Shown: positions 1 to 9,179, counted from the stretch's first letter. The stretch: DNA of 64,000 bases from Desulfobacula sp. (GCA_013792075.1 VMSR01000276.1:1-64000), one strand, 5' to 3'. The notes: generated from the sequence alone by a model not told the origin. Numbers and translations: made by a program.

Positions 1-99
1 AAGGGGTTGGAATGGCGTGGCTGGGCGTGGCGTCAGGACGACAAAGGCCGCGGCCAGGTCCGCTTCTTTGGTCCTCAAGGACGAGGACCAAAGATTTAA
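1..99 (+). CDS. Possible 3' end of an unidentified gene (partial)
   Basis: Frame 1 is open from the first base to a TAA at 97-99. The 32-residue tail is rich in Gly, Arg and aromatic residues (contains WRGWAWRQDD and VRFFGPQGRG), a composition that looks more like a protein C-terminus than random sequence. The start lies outside the window, so neither family nor function can be assigned. The 168 bases between this stop and the ABC ATPase start show no gene, no tRNA and no recognisable riboswitch core. Confidence 0.35.
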   Translation, partial: KGLEWRGWAWRQDDKGRGQVRFFGPQGRGPKI

Positions 100-267
100 T
101 GGAATCCCCCTTGCCCGGCCCTGGGCGGGTTGCAGGTATCATGGACAACTATACCTCTATAAATTACATGCGTTGGCCCTGGCAGATCCATAACAGGATT
201 GATTTTTAGGGCATAACCCTGTAAGGGTAAGAGGAAAATTGCCGGTATCACTTCATTGGAGTTGCCC

Positions 268-960
268 ATGCGTCTTGAGTGCAATGGTCTGAAATATACA
301 TATCCTGAATCCGAGGTTGCGGTCATTGATAATCTTTGCTTTTCCATGGCAGGGCCAGGTTTTAACGCGGTCTTCGGGCCGTCCGGGGTGGGCAAGACCT
401 CCCTGGCAAAACTAGTGGTCAGTCAGAAAGACCAACCGGACAGCCGGATACTAGCACCCGGCATGGAGACCATCCTGTATTCCTATAACCAGGAACGACT
501 GCCGGGCTGGTCCAGCACCGGCAGTCATCTGGACAAGGTCTGCCCGGCCGGCAAAGAGGCCCTGAAACAAGAACTCATTAACATTTTCAAGCTGGCTCCG
601 GTTCTGGACGCTCGCTTCGCACAGCTGTCCATGGGGCAGCAGAACCGCATGAACCTTATCCGCTACCTGCTCCAGGAATTTGATTTGCTGATCATGGACG
701 AGAGCCTGGCAAATGTGGACGAAGCCCTGCGGGAAAACATTATTCTGGCCATAAAAGCGCTTTTTCCGAAAAAAATGTTTCTCTATATTTCACACAACCT
801 CATGGAAGTGGCCAAGTTCTGTAAGGATATCCTTGTGTTGAGCGAGCCTGTCAAACAAAAGGGAAGTTTTATGGTGAAAGGCAGGGATTATTGCCAGGGG
901 TATACCCTTGATAAACGGTCCTTTGATGCCACAATGCTGGAGATCATGGATGCTTTTTAG
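268..960 (+). CDS. ABC transporter ATP-binding protein (nitrate/taurine/thiamine-precursor type)
   Basis: This is the cytoplasmic ATPase of an ABC importer. Visible motifs are Walker A (GPSGVGKTS), the signature LSMGQQNRM and Walker B (LLIMDES) in a 230-residue protein, about the usual length for SsuB/TauB/ThiZ-like ATPases, though the first half is rather divergent. I chose the ATG at 268 because a GGAG lies 7 bases upstream; a TTG at 256 is also in frame. The permease gene starts inside its 3' end (950), so the two are translationally coupled. The substrate is not decided by the sequence; the NMT1/THI5-like binding protein downstream suggests a small nitrogen-, sulfur- or pyrimidine-containing compound. 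Confidence 0.85.
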   Translation: MRLECNGLKYTYPESEVAVIDNLCFSMAGPGFNAVFGPSGVGKTSLAKLVVSQKDQPDSRILAPGMETILYSYNQERLPGWSSTGSHLDKVCPAGKEALKQELINIFKLAPVLDARFAQLSMGQQNRMNLIRYLLQEFDLLIMDESLANVDEALRENIILAIKALFPKKMFLYISHNLMEVAKFCKDILVLSEPVKQKGSFMVKGRDYCQGYTLDKRSFDATMLEIMDAF

Positions 961-1717
961 ACGCATATATCAATTTTTGATCGTCTATTGCCTGGGCCTG
1001 GTCGGTCTCTTGGGCATTAAACAGGCCCTGGGTCTTTCCGATTATGTGATTCCCGGCGTTTCCCTGATTCTTTCGACCTTTGGCCGGGTTTCGGGCGGCT
1101 ATTTTTTGGATGTCTTAAATACCCTGTCCGTGACAATTTTCGGCCAGATCATCTCCATTGCCATGGCGTTTACCGTGGGGATTCTGGGCCGCAAATCCTC
1201 CTGGGCCGGGTCCTTCATCAAGGTCATGGCCTATAATATCCAGGCCTACCCCATTGTGGCCCTGGCCCCGATTATTTTTATCCTTCTGGGAGACGGGTTT
1301 CTCTCCCGGCTTCTCATTGCCTCCATGATCTGTTATTTTCCGCTGCTGCTGTCGGTGCTGGGGGTGATGGCCGTGCCGGTAAAGGATATTGAACATTTTT
1401 ATATTGCCACGGGAAGGATGCGGTGGCAATTGGAGGTCAAGATTCGGGCCTTTGAAAATTTAAGCAAACTGACCACGGTTATTGCCGGTAGCGCCACCCT
1501 GGCCATGGCAGGAACCATTGTGGCAGAATTCATTGCCGCCAATGCCGGTATCGGGTATAGTATCCGCATCGCCCTTTACCAGAGCGACCTGGCCGGGATT
1601 CTTACGGCCCTGTTTTATATCGGTATCATTATCTCCGTTTACCAGGGGATGCTTGAAACCCTGGGGGAACTGGTAAAAACAAAGTGGTCTGCCCCAAAGG
1701 GAGGAGAATTGCTATGA
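950..1717 (+). CDS. ABC transporter permease (SsuC/ThiX-like)
   Basis: An integral membrane permease of about 255 residues with five to six hydrophobic segments. It has a BPD_transp_1-type core, including an EAA-like loop near residues 150-190 (GRMRWQLEVKIRAFENL) and the conserved tail region around AGTIVAEFIAANAGIGYSI. I start it at the ATG at 950, inside the 3' end of the ATPase gene, because a start at 908 would add a non-family leader. It ends in an ATGA overlap with the binding-protein gene (1714-1717), so ATPase, permease and binding protein are coupled. It should form a homodimer with two copies of the ATPase. Substrate unknown. Confidence 0.85.
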   Translation: MLFRRIYQFLIVYCLGLVGLLGIKQALGLSDYVIPGVSLILSTFGRVSGGYFLDVLNTLSVTIFGQIISIAMAFTVGILGRKSSWAGSFIKVMAYNIQAYPIVALAPIIFILLGDGFLSRLLIASMICYFPLLLSVLGVMAVPVKDIEHFYIATGRMRWQLEVKIRAFENLSKLTTVIAGSATLAMAGTIVAEFIAANAGIGYSIRIALYQSDLAGILTALFYIGIIISVYQGMLETLGELVKTKWSAPKGGELL

Positions 1718-2715
1718 GCGTCAAACCATGGGTGTATCGGCAATGGTCGGCCGCGATACTGGTTATTTTTGTTCTTTTTTGTGTTTCGCCTGTTCGGGCC
1801 GAGGCCATCAAATTGAATTATCGTCTCAAATGGCTGTTCAACACCAGTGTGGCCGGGGATATCCTGGCTGCAGACCAGGGATATTTTAAGGCAGCCGGGC
1901 TGGATGTGACCGTCAAGGAGGGCAGTCCTGAAAAAAATGCCATCAATGAATTGGAACTGGGATATGCCGATTTTGGGGTGGCCTCGGCAGACCAGGTGAT
2001 CCGGGCCCTGGACAAGGGGGCGGATGTGGTGGTTCTGGCACAGCTCTTCCAGGTCAACCCCATGCAATGGATTTACCGGGCGGACCGGCCTGAAATTAAA
2101 ATGCTTGAGGATTTGAAAGGCCGGCATATCGGCATCACCTTTGGGGGCAATGATGAAACCATCATGCGAACCCTTCTGGCCCGTGCCGGGCTTGGCGAAA
2201 AAGATGTCCGGCTGTCCGGGGTGCGGTTTGATTTTACCCCGTTTTTGAAAAAAAAGGTGGATGTCTGGCCGGTATACAAAAATTCCCAGGGAGTGATCCT
2301 TGCGGATCAATTGAGCAGGGAAGGTGAGGCTGTCTATTTTTTCAACCCGTCCCAGTTTGGGGTGAACTTTGTGGCCAACTCCATTGTGACCTCGGGGAAA
2401 ATGATCCAGACCCACCCCGAACGGGTAAAAATTTTTTTAAAGGCCTTGCTTTCTGCATGGGAAGCGGCCATGGATCCGCTTAATGAGGCACAGGTTTTGG
2501 CATCAGTGAAAAAAAAAGACACCCAGACCCCGGATGATATTCAGCAAAAGCAATTGGCTGCCACAAGACAATTGATCAAACCCGATAAGGGCATCCGAAT
2601 CGGCGTCATTGACGTTGGGGCCTGGAAGCAGACAGAAACCATCATGTTGAATGAACATCAGATTAAGGGACCCGTGGGAATTGCCTCCCGCCTGATCGGC
2701 CCGGAAGGCTTGTAG
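1714..2715 (+). CDS. ABC transporter substrate-binding protein, NMT1/THI5-like
   Basis: A periplasmic solute-binding protein of 333 residues. The N-terminus has a signal peptide (hydrophobic stretch residues 9-26, probably cut near VRAEA), then the typical NMT1/SsuA-like fold: LKWLFNTSVAGDILAADQ, then YADFGVASADQVIRAL, then a lysine- and glycine-rich hinge. The ATG at 1714 has a GGAGG at 1700-1704 and overlaps the permease stop. The family delivers thiamine pyrimidine precursors, alkanesulfonates, nitrate or riboflavin; no residue seen here decides among these. The aminotransferase that follows may process the imported compound (inference). Confidence 0.85.
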   Translation: MSVKPWVYRQWSAAILVIFVLFCVSPVRAEAIKLNYRLKWLFNTSVAGDILAADQGYFKAAGLDVTVKEGSPEKNAINELELGYADFGVASADQVIRALDKGADVVVLAQLFQVNPMQWIYRADRPEIKMLEDLKGRHIGITFGGNDETIMRTLLARAGLGEKDVRLSGVRFDFTPFLKKKVDVWPVYKNSQGVILADQLSREGEAVYFFNPSQFGVNFVANSIVTSGKMIQTHPERVKIFLKALLSAWEAAMDPLNEAQVLASVKKKDTQTPDDIQQKQLAATRQLIKPDKGIRIGVIDVGAWKQTETIMLNEHQIKGPVGIASRLIGPEGL

Positions 2716-2727
2716 AGGGGACGCGTT

Positions 2728-3921
2728 TTGGAAAATTTACAATTGCCCCAGATCCGGCTTGCACCGGATATGATTCATTTGGGGGTGGGCCAGCCCAGCC
2801 CCTCGCTGCTGCCGGTAAAGGAATTGGAAACAGCCGCTGCCCATTGCCTGGGCCGTGGCGAAGGGTCTTTTCTTGCCTATGGGGAAACCAGGGGAAACCA
2901 TAGCTTCAGAGAGTCGCTGGCAGCGTTTCTGAACGGGCAACAATCCCTAAACGGCCCGGATCACAGATCGGTGGGTCCGGATCAGCTGCTCATTACCAAT
3001 GGAAACTCCCAGGCCCTGGACCTGATCTGTACCCTGTTTTCCAAACCCGGAGATACGGTATTGGTGGAGGAACCCAGCTATTTTCTGGCCCTTAAGATCT
3101 TTGCCGATCATCACCTGAACCTGGTCCCTGTCCCTGTGGATGAAAACGGGCTTGTGACAAAGGTATTGGAAGAAATGCTTGAAACCATGGCGCCAGCTTT
3201 TTTGTACACCATTCCCTTTTATCAGAATCCGTCGGGTGTTACCCTTTCCGTCCAAAGAAGACAGGAGCTGGCGCGGATATCTGCCTGCAAAAATTTGCTG
3301 GTGGTGGCAGATGAGGTTTACCATTTCCTCAATTATACCGGCACACCACCGCCTTCCCTGGGGGTGTATGAATCCCAATTCCCCGTGATTGCCCTGGGCT
3401 CCTTTTCAAAAATTCTGGCCCCGGGGTTGCGGCTGGGGTGGATTCACACAAGCGCCGATCGGGTGAAAACCATATCCCGGTCAGGCCTGCTGCAGAGCGG
3501 GGGCGGGCTTAATCCGTTTACCTCCGAGATTGTCAGCCGGGTGATCCAAAAGGGAGATCTTTCGGCACATATCCATCATTTAAAACAGGTTTACGCCCAC
3601 AGGGCAGGGGTTTTATGCCGGCAATTACGGGCGGATCTGCCGGAAACCGTCACGTTTCAGGCTCCCCAAGGCGGTTATTTTATCTGGCTTAAATTTCCCG
3701 ACAAAATCGATACCACTGCCTTGAGGAAAACCGCCCAGACCCGGAACGTGGATTTTTACCCCGGCAGTCTTTTTTCCTGTTCACAAGGATTAAGGTCCCA
3801 TATGCGCCTCTGCTTTGCCTTGTATGGGGATGACCTATTGATTGAAGGGGTCAACCGGCTGGTCCGGGGTGTTGAGCAGTCCCATCCCGAACTTTTTGGG
3901 GGGGGCCAGCCCCGGATCTGA
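2728..3921 (+). CDS. PLP-dependent aminotransferase, fold type I
   Basis: A 397-residue class I/II aminotransferase of the 2-aminoadipate/valine-pyruvate group (related to the catalytic half of MocR proteins). Recognisable parts are the N-terminal HLGVGQPSPSLLP, the NGNSQALDLI helix, the PSYFLA segment, the VADEVYHFL Asp that pairs with the PLP pyridine, and GSFSKILAPGLRLGW, whose Lys is the Schiff-base residue. The start is a TTG with AGAGGGG 7 bases upstream; no better ATG exists in frame. It lies 12 bases after the binding-protein gene and is probably in the same operon. The amino donor and acceptor are unknown. Confidence 0.85.
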   Translation: MENLQLPQIRLAPDMIHLGVGQPSPSLLPVKELETAAAHCLGRGEGSFLAYGETRGNHSFRESLAAFLNGQQSLNGPDHRSVGPDQLLITNGNSQALDLICTLFSKPGDTVLVEEPSYFLALKIFADHHLNLVPVPVDENGLVTKVLEEMLETMAPAFLYTIPFYQNPSGVTLSVQRRQELARISACKNLLVVADEVYHFLNYTGTPPPSLGVYESQFPVIALGSFSKILAPGLRLGWIHTSADRVKTISRSGLLQSGGGLNPFTSEIVSRVIQKGDLSAHIHHLKQVYAHRAGVLCRQLRADLPETVTFQAPQGGYFIWLKFPDKIDTTALRKTAQTRNVDFYPGSLFSCSQGLRSHMRLCFALYGDDLLIEGVNRLVRGVEQSHPELFGGGQPRI

Positions 3922-3954
3922 TTCACAGACTCTTTTTTGGGCCGGCCCCGCCCG

Positions 3955-5088
3955 TTAGGGCCGTTTGGCGGTGAGAAGCCGCTTGTTTTTCTTTTTTTCA
4001 AGGTAATACTGCAACACGGGTTCAAGATACCCGTCAATTTCAGGCAGGGCGATCCCACCTGCTGCTGCTATCCTGCGGGTCCGGGTGTTGATAAAATGCT
4101 GGGGCATTTTAAGATAGGCCAGGAAAAAAGGCAGGGTGTTCAACGACTTTCTTGCCTGTTTGGAAGCCCCCCATTTGATAAGGGCCACACACAGCAGATA
4201 CAAGGGTATGGGTATCCTTTTGCTTTTGGGCAGGATGCGCCCGTTTTTCAGATAAAGTTTACGGACCCGTTCCGAAAGCTGGTTCAGGTCGATGCTTCCT
4301 GCCGGTCCTGCACTAGCATGGAGGACCCGGGGCAGGTCCTGGTCCTGGCAGCTGGCCCAGTAAATCAGATCGGCAACATAATCAGAGGGGACCACATCCA
4401 GATACATCCCTCCCAGGTCCGGAAGAAAGCCCAATGTAGCACTTCCGCTCAAAAATTCACACAGATAGTAAAATACCTGGAAATGGATATTTTTACCAGT
4501 GGTAGAATCTCCCACAACCATGCTGGGCCGATGCACCGTGATGTTCAGTACCTGTTTTATTTTTTCCCGGAGATAAGTTTCTGCACAGGCCTTGGCCGCC
4601 TCATATGAATTGCGGAACACCCGAAGATCATCTGTGATCCATTTTTCGCAGATGCCATTGGGCGTATACCCGGCAACGCCCACGGTGGAGACATATTCCA
4701 TTTTTTTTACATGGCGGCTCCTTTCCATCAGGGAGACGATATTTTTTGTCATTGCCATGGTCTGTTTCCGGGCAATTTCTTCTGGAAGGCCCATGGTCAC
4801 ATTCCCGGCACAATGGAGGATATGGGTCACCCGGCAAAGCAGCATCCGATATTGGTCAGGGGCCAGGGCAAACCCGGGCTGGTATAGGTCTGCCTTTATG
4901 GGGCAAACCCTTGACCTGGGTTGGTCCGGCAGTTCACAATATGCTAGCAGCTCCTTGAATCGCTCTGTTAAATGGGTTTCTGAATCCGCCCGGACCAGAA
5001 GGGTTACCCGCTGGCCGCTTTTTATCAGGCGCCGGAACACGGCACTTCCGACAACACCGGTGGCACCGGTAAGAAGATAATGTTTCAT
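3955..5088 (-). CDS. NAD(P)-dependent thioester/fatty-acyl reductase-like SDR
   Basis: An extended short-chain dehydrogenase of 377 residues resembling the thioester reductase and male-sterility (NAD_binding_4) families. It has the Rossmann motif TGATGVVGSAVF at residues 6-17, HCAGNVTM after strand 4, STVGVAGY, and the catalytic NSYEAAKACAE (YxxxK). Known relatives reduce acyl-CoA or carrier-bound acyl thioesters to aldehydes or alcohols, often after an AMP-ligase, and such a ligase is the gene directly upstream (4-base gap). I use the ATG at 5088, which starts MKHYLLTG; an in-frame ATG at 5145 lies inside the ligase gene. It is last in a four-gene operon and converges with the aminotransferase. 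Reductase versus epimerase/dehydratase chemistry is inferred from context. Confidence 0.75.
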   Translation of the reverse strand: MKHYLLTGATGVVGSAVFRRLIKSGQRVTLLVRADSETHLTERFKELLAYCELPDQPRSRVCPIKADLYQPGFALAPDQYRMLLCRVTHILHCAGNVTMGLPEEIARKQTMAMTKNIVSLMERSRHVKKMEYVSTVGVAGYTPNGICEKWITDDLRVFRNSYEAAKACAETYLREKIKQVLNITVHRPSMVVGDSTTGKNIHFQVFYYLCEFLSGSATLGFLPDLGGMYLDVVPSDYVADLIYWASCQDQDLPRVLHASAGPAGSIDLNQLSERVRKLYLKNGRILPKSKRIPIPLYLLCVALIKWGASKQARKSLNTLPFFLAYLKMPQHFINTRTRRIAAAGGIALPEIDGYLEPVLQYYLEKKKNKRLLTAKRP

Positions 5089-5092
5089 GGGA

Positions 5093-6691
5093 TCATTCTC
5101 CTTTGTGCAGCGCGTTAAATTGGGTGCGATAGGCATCCAGTACATGGTTGCGCCGGACTTTAAAATTTTGCGTCAACTCTCCTGTTTCCACGGAAAAAGG
5201 AGTGTGGATGACACCAAAGGCAACCGGCCTGAAGTGGGCGGGCAGGTTCTGGGTAACCCGGTCAATTTCCTGCCGGATAAAGTGTCTAAGCCTTTTTTCA
5301 GACCCGTGAATGCGGCAAAGTTTCTGCCAGGCGTCAAGGGAAATGGCCAACAGGGCAACGATGTATTTATGGCGGGCCCCTTCAATTACGGCATGGTCCA
5401 CACTTCTGATCCGGGTTAACCTGGATTCAATCACCAGAGGGGATATCCTGCGGCCGGTTGATAGTTTGAATTCATCTGACTTTCTTCCGGTCAGCCGTAA
5501 ATATCCGTTTTCATCAATGGCTCCGGCATCTCCTGTTTTAAGATACCCGTCATGTGTCAGACAAACCCCTTTCCGGGCCACCCCGATCCCTTTTACCAGC
5601 ACCTCTCCGTCCCTGGCTATTTTGACGGTATTCTGGGGCAATGGTTTGCCGACGGTTCCCAATTGATATGCCGTGAGCGTATTCATGCTCATGGGAACGA
5701 TATTCTCACTTACCCCGTAGGATTCCAATATCCGCCAGCCCCCTGCATGGAATTTTTCCAAAAGGCTGCAGGAAAGGGGTGCAGAACCGCTGATGAAAAA
5801 GCGAAGATTCTTTCCAAAAAGCGTCCGGGGTCCCGGGATGGGATGTTCTATGGTTTGACCGGAGAGCGTCTCATAAATTTTTTCATAAAATCTTGGTACG
5901 GCCGCCATGAAATGGGGGGCAATTTCCTGAACATCCGCCATGAGTGTGGCAGAGTCCGGGACCATAAATGTTTGATGGTTCATCAGCAGACCGCAATAAT
6001 TGATCATTCGCTGGAAGGGGCTGGACAACGGAAGCCAGCAGGCTGAATGGGCCTGGTCCGGCAAGTCCTGAATCTGTAAGGAAATGGCCTTGACCGCTTC
6101 TGCCAGTTGATCGTGGTCATAGGGGATTGCTTTGGGAGCACCCGTGGTCCCGGATGTAAACAACAGGGTCGCACACTGGGTTTTTTCAATCCGGGGAAGC
6201 CTTTTGGGGCCTGCCTTAGGGTCTGAAAGCCCTTTCATCCGGCCATGCCGCTTTATGGTTTTTAGGCCGTTTCCGACCAGCACAAGCTTCAGGGAAGTGA
6301 ACAGGGCCGGTGGAATTTTTTCCAGCATTTTCGGGCTCTGAATGGCCAGGACCCTTATCCGGGCCATGTGTATCGTCCGGGCAAGTCGTTCCGGGGGATC
6401 TTTCTGATCCAGGCCGATCACAACGCAACCGGCCATGAACCCCGCGTGCTGTACAATCTCCCAGGCAATGGAGTTGGCCATGAGGATGGCCAGCCCATCG
6501 CCGGGTTTTACCCCTGAAATGACAAATTTACGGGCAAGACGGGTTGCCTTGCCATAAAATTGTTGCCATGAAATCCCCTTCCAGGCATTGGCCTGCTTTT
6601 CCATAAAGGCAATGGCATGGGGGGTCTGTGCGACCCGGTGTGTCAATAACCGGGGGATGGTGTCCAGGTTGTTTGTTATTTTATCAATCAT
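5093..6691 (-). CDS. AMP-dependent acyl-CoA synthetase (long-chain type)
   Basis: An adenylate-forming enzyme of 532 residues that should activate a fatty acid or N-acyl amino acid to an acyl-AMP and then a CoA or carrier thioester. Motifs: the AMP P-loop LLFTSGTTGAPKAIPYDHD, LESYGVSEN, GYLKTGDAGAIDENGYL, the hinge GRKSDEFKLSTGR, and a C-terminal GELTQNFKVRR holding the adenylation lysine. It is slightly shorter than FadD-type enzymes but looks complete. Its start overlaps the end of the ATP-pyrophosphatase gene by 8 bases and its end is 4 bases from the reductase gene, so expression is coupled. Its substrate may be the product of the FeeM-like enzyme (inference). Confidence 0.85.
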   Translation of the reverse strand: MIDKITNNLDTIPRLLTHRVAQTPHAIAFMEKQANAWKGISWQQFYGKATRLARKFVISGVKPGDGLAILMANSIAWEIVQHAGFMAGCVVIGLDQKDPPERLARTIHMARIRVLAIQSPKMLEKIPPALFTSLKLVLVGNGLKTIKRHGRMKGLSDPKAGPKRLPRIEKTQCATLLFTSGTTGAPKAIPYDHDQLAEAVKAISLQIQDLPDQAHSACWLPLSSPFQRMINYCGLLMNHQTFMVPDSATLMADVQEIAPHFMAAVPRFYEKIYETLSGQTIEHPIPGPRTLFGKNLRFFISGSAPLSCSLLEKFHAGGWRILESYGVSENIVPMSMNTLTAYQLGTVGKPLPQNTVKIARDGEVLVKGIGVARKGVCLTHDGYLKTGDAGAIDENGYLRLTGRKSDEFKLSTGRRISPLVIESRLTRIRSVDHAVIEGARHKYIVALLAISLDAWQKLCRIHGSEKRLRHFIRQEIDRVTQNLPAHFRPVAFGVIHTPFSVETGELTQNFKVRRNHVLDAYRTQFNALHKGE

Positions 6692-7838
6692 TATTGCCTC
6701 CTTTTATGCCCAGATCCGTTCTTGTCAAAGACAATCGTTTCAAAACCCCATCAATGGATTTTCCCAGCAAACGGCCGGTTCTTGCCGCATACTCAAGGGT
6801 TTCAAAGGTATACAACCATTCTTTGCGGTTGGTTTTCCCCTCTCGAACCATGCGGGCAAATTCCGGTTCAAAGGACGAATAGCCCAGGCGTATCATGTCC
6901 ACCACCCCCATGAGGGGAACCAGGCTGTTGTTGGTGACAAGGGGGCTTTCATCTCCCCTGGGCATAAGGTTCAGCGTCAGTACCTGGTTTTTTATGAAGG
7001 ACTCCGATAGATTCCAGATGTAAAAGGGAAACAGCATTTGGGGTCTTTTTTCAAGGGGCCATGCGGGGCCGTTCCACCAATGGCGCAGTTCATGGGCATC
7101 AAATATATCCGCCAGGCGTATCCCGGCGACGGTTTCCCGTTTTTTTGCTTCCGCCTGACGGCTCGTTATGAAGGTGTCAAGGCCGAGTACGTGGGCCACC
7201 TGATCCCGGGACAACCCGCACAGGACATAGGGGATATCCATTTGGGCTGCAATATTTCTGGCCACATCACTAAAAAAATCTCCGTCAAACTGATCCACTG
7301 TTCCTGCGCAGCCGTGTTCGTTCAAATGGGTAAAGGCATACCGGAACATTTTTTCCATGGTGCCTGCACAGGGTCGAACAATCGTATGGTCAATGCCCAA
7401 CTTTTTGATAATGGCATTGACATTCTCCATGGCAATGGGGCTCATAAAGGTATTGTCCACGGTCAGGGCAAGTATTCGTATCCCTTTATACCGCTCTGCC
7501 ATGTGATGCAAAAGATAGCTGCTGTCCTTTCCGCCACTGAAAAGAACCAGCACATGATAGCGCCTGTTTCCTGACCCCATGGCCGTCCTTATCAGAAAAT
7601 CGAATTCATCCTGCATCCTGTCCTGTTCTTTATGGGTCAAGGTGTTCCTTTTCGGTTCATGGGTTCGGCAGTGGCCGCAGATCCCATGGATCAGCGGCGA
7701 ATAGGTTTCCGGAAGAAAACATTTTTCGCACCGGGGCGTTAGATATCGGCGAACCAGAACTCTTTGAAAGGGCCAAATCCGTTGTTTATAAAATTCAAAT
7801 AGTTTCATTTCTCGTACCATGGTTTGTTTTGAATTCAT
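6684..7838 (-). CDS. N-type ATP-pyrophosphatase / WbpG-like amidotransferase
   Basis: A 384-residue PP-loop enzyme. Residues 37-60 carry a zinc-ribbon-like pair CEKC and CGHC, followed by the PP-loop LFSGGKDSSYLL near residue 99. This matches the layout of the N-acetyl sugar amidotransferase (WbpG/PseA) family, in which ATP adenylates a carbonyl or amide oxygen that is then replaced by ammonia from a partner glutaminase. No HisF/HisH partner genes lie nearby, so a sugar amidotransferase role is unsupported; the neighbours point to an acyl-amide or amidine product (inference). The start at 7838 has AAGGAG 8 bases upstream. It follows the FeeM-like gene by 24 bases. Confidence 0.7.
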   Translation of the reverse strand: MNSKQTMVREMKLFEFYKQRIWPFQRVLVRRYLTPRCEKCFLPETYSPLIHGICGHCRTHEPKRNTLTHKEQDRMQDEFDFLIRTAMGSGNRRYHVLVLFSGGKDSSYLLHHMAERYKGIRILALTVDNTFMSPIAMENVNAIIKKLGIDHTIVRPCAGTMEKMFRYAFTHLNEHGCAGTVDQFDGDFFSDVARNIAAQMDIPYVLCGLSRDQVAHVLGLDTFITSRQAEAKKRETVAGIRLADIFDAHELRHWWNGPAWPLEKRPQMLFPFYIWNLSESFIKNQVLTLNLMPRGDESPLVTNNSLVPLMGVVDMIRLGYSSFEPEFARMVREGKTNRKEWLYTFETLEYAARTGRLLGKSIDGVLKRLSLTRTDLGIKGGNND

Positions 7839-7862
7839 CTTAGGTCTCCTTGTTGTTTGGGG

Positions 7863-9140
7863 TTAAGAGGCTGCCACTATGGGCGTTTCTTCTTTGGTTG
7901 GGACCAGAAGATGCCGGTATTCCTGGTATTGGATAAAGCCTTCCCAATTGGCGTCCACCCGGTAAAATTTGATCCAATGAAGGGGGCCCCGGGACGAAAG
8001 GCACTCTCCTTTCACCGCAGCCACCCGATGGTGTCCCACCACGATGAAAAAGCGAGGCCTGGTTTTTTGGGGCAAAAGGACATCTGCGTGCATCCGCATT
8101 CCCATTTTTGAGACATTCAGCACGGTCATAAAAACCGGCATGGGGGTATTTTCCGGATAAACAAGCCCGTAACACTTCATGTCATAGCCTGGATCACTTT
8201 CGGGGGTGCCAAAACCCCCTTTGGGCCGGGGCAATACCGTTATGAATTGGGGGTGGGCATAGACAGACGACAGCTGCTGGAGTTGTCTGTCCGAAAGTGA
8301 GGCAAACAGACAGGCAACCCTGTTAAAAAAATAGTCCATCAAATCCGGCGTCATTACCGGGTCTGATATGGAAACGTATTTTCGTTTTGGAAATTCCATG
8401 CAGGCTTTTTCCCTGGTGCTGAATGTCCGGAAAAGAAATTCATACAGATTCCGATGCAGGGGGGTTGCGCCATAAATCTGCTTGAATCGGGCTTCTGCGG
8501 TTTCAAGGTTTTGGGTTGCAATGATGGCAGGTGCATTATTGGCAAATCCATACCCTTTGATCTGTCTTTTGTGCAGGGGGACAAACAAAAAGATGCCTTC
8601 ATACAAGGGGATCCGTTTCGGATGAACCGCGATAATAAATCGGTCGACACCAAAGCATTCCCGGCTGTATTTGATCAGGTATTTTGTAAGGTAGAACATC
8701 ACCCCACTAGACTGCCCCTGCAAATCATTTCGCATCGCCAGTGACGACACTTCGGCCATCCGCTTTCCGGGAACACGGAATCGGGTTAAATCAACAAGAT
8801 CCTGGGCTGGGATGCCGAATATCCCGTCCCGGATAATGGAAATTGTTGCGATAACCTCTTTGTTGCGTTTTGCAACCAGAGTGGTGGTTGACGGGAGACA
8901 ATGGAAAAGGGTAATCCGTCGTTTGGAAGGCATGGGCGCTGTGATGTTTTCCTTTAAATAGGCATCATACAGCAGTGAAAAAGCAGCATCCAGATCCGCC
9001 TTCGTCCGGGCAATTCCAAAGCTTAAATTGTCCGGCAGGTCCGGGATTTTCATCATTCGTCGGAACAATGGGTACCCAAGTGATTTGGGAGCAAATTTCA
9101 TGCAGCGGGGGAAAATTTTTTTTAAAATGGTTTTGGACAT
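7863..9140 (-). CDS. FeeM-like N-acyl amino acid synthase with PilZ-like C-terminal domain
   Basis: A 425-residue two-part protein. Residues about 40-235 resemble the FeeM/GNAT N-acyl amino acid synthases (also found as exosortase-associated acyltransferases): a DAYL segment, STTTLVAKRNKEVIATISI, AEVSSLAMRND, then a helix ending FGVDRFIIAVHPK. Such enzymes move a fatty acyl chain from ACP to an amino acid. Residues about 330-410 look PilZ-like (NVSKMGMRM fits the [DN]xSxxG motif; YRVDANWEGFI fits the last strand), but the c-di-GMP-binding RxxxR is not evident, so ligand binding is doubtful. It is first in the operon with ATP-pyrophosphatase, ligase and reductase. GGAGG lies just before the start. 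Confidence 0.7.
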   Translation of the reverse strand: MSKTILKKIFPRCMKFAPKSLGYPLFRRMMKIPDLPDNLSFGIARTKADLDAAFSLLYDAYLKENITAPMPSKRRITLFHCLPSTTTLVAKRNKEVIATISIIRDGIFGIPAQDLVDLTRFRVPGKRMAEVSSLAMRNDLQGQSSGVMFYLTKYLIKYSRECFGVDRFIIAVHPKRIPLYEGIFLFVPLHKRQIKGYGFANNAPAIIATQNLETAEARFKQIYGATPLHRNLYEFLFRTFSTREKACMEFPKRKYVSISDPVMTPDLMDYFFNRVACLFASLSDRQLQQLSSVYAHPQFITVLPRPKGGFGTPESDPGYDMKCYGLVYPENTPMPVFMTVLNVSKMGMRMHADVLLPQKTRPRFFIVVGHHRVAAVKGECLSSRGPLHWIKFYRVDANWEGFIQYQEYRHLLVPTKEETPIVAAS

Positions 9141-9179
9141 TTGCGACCTCCTTAATACGTGAAAAAGAATAAAAAATAG

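Noticed and set aside
100-267. Possible TPP riboswitch before the ABC operon
   Set aside because: I looked for the CUGAGA and ACC...GAACCUGA core and did not find it.
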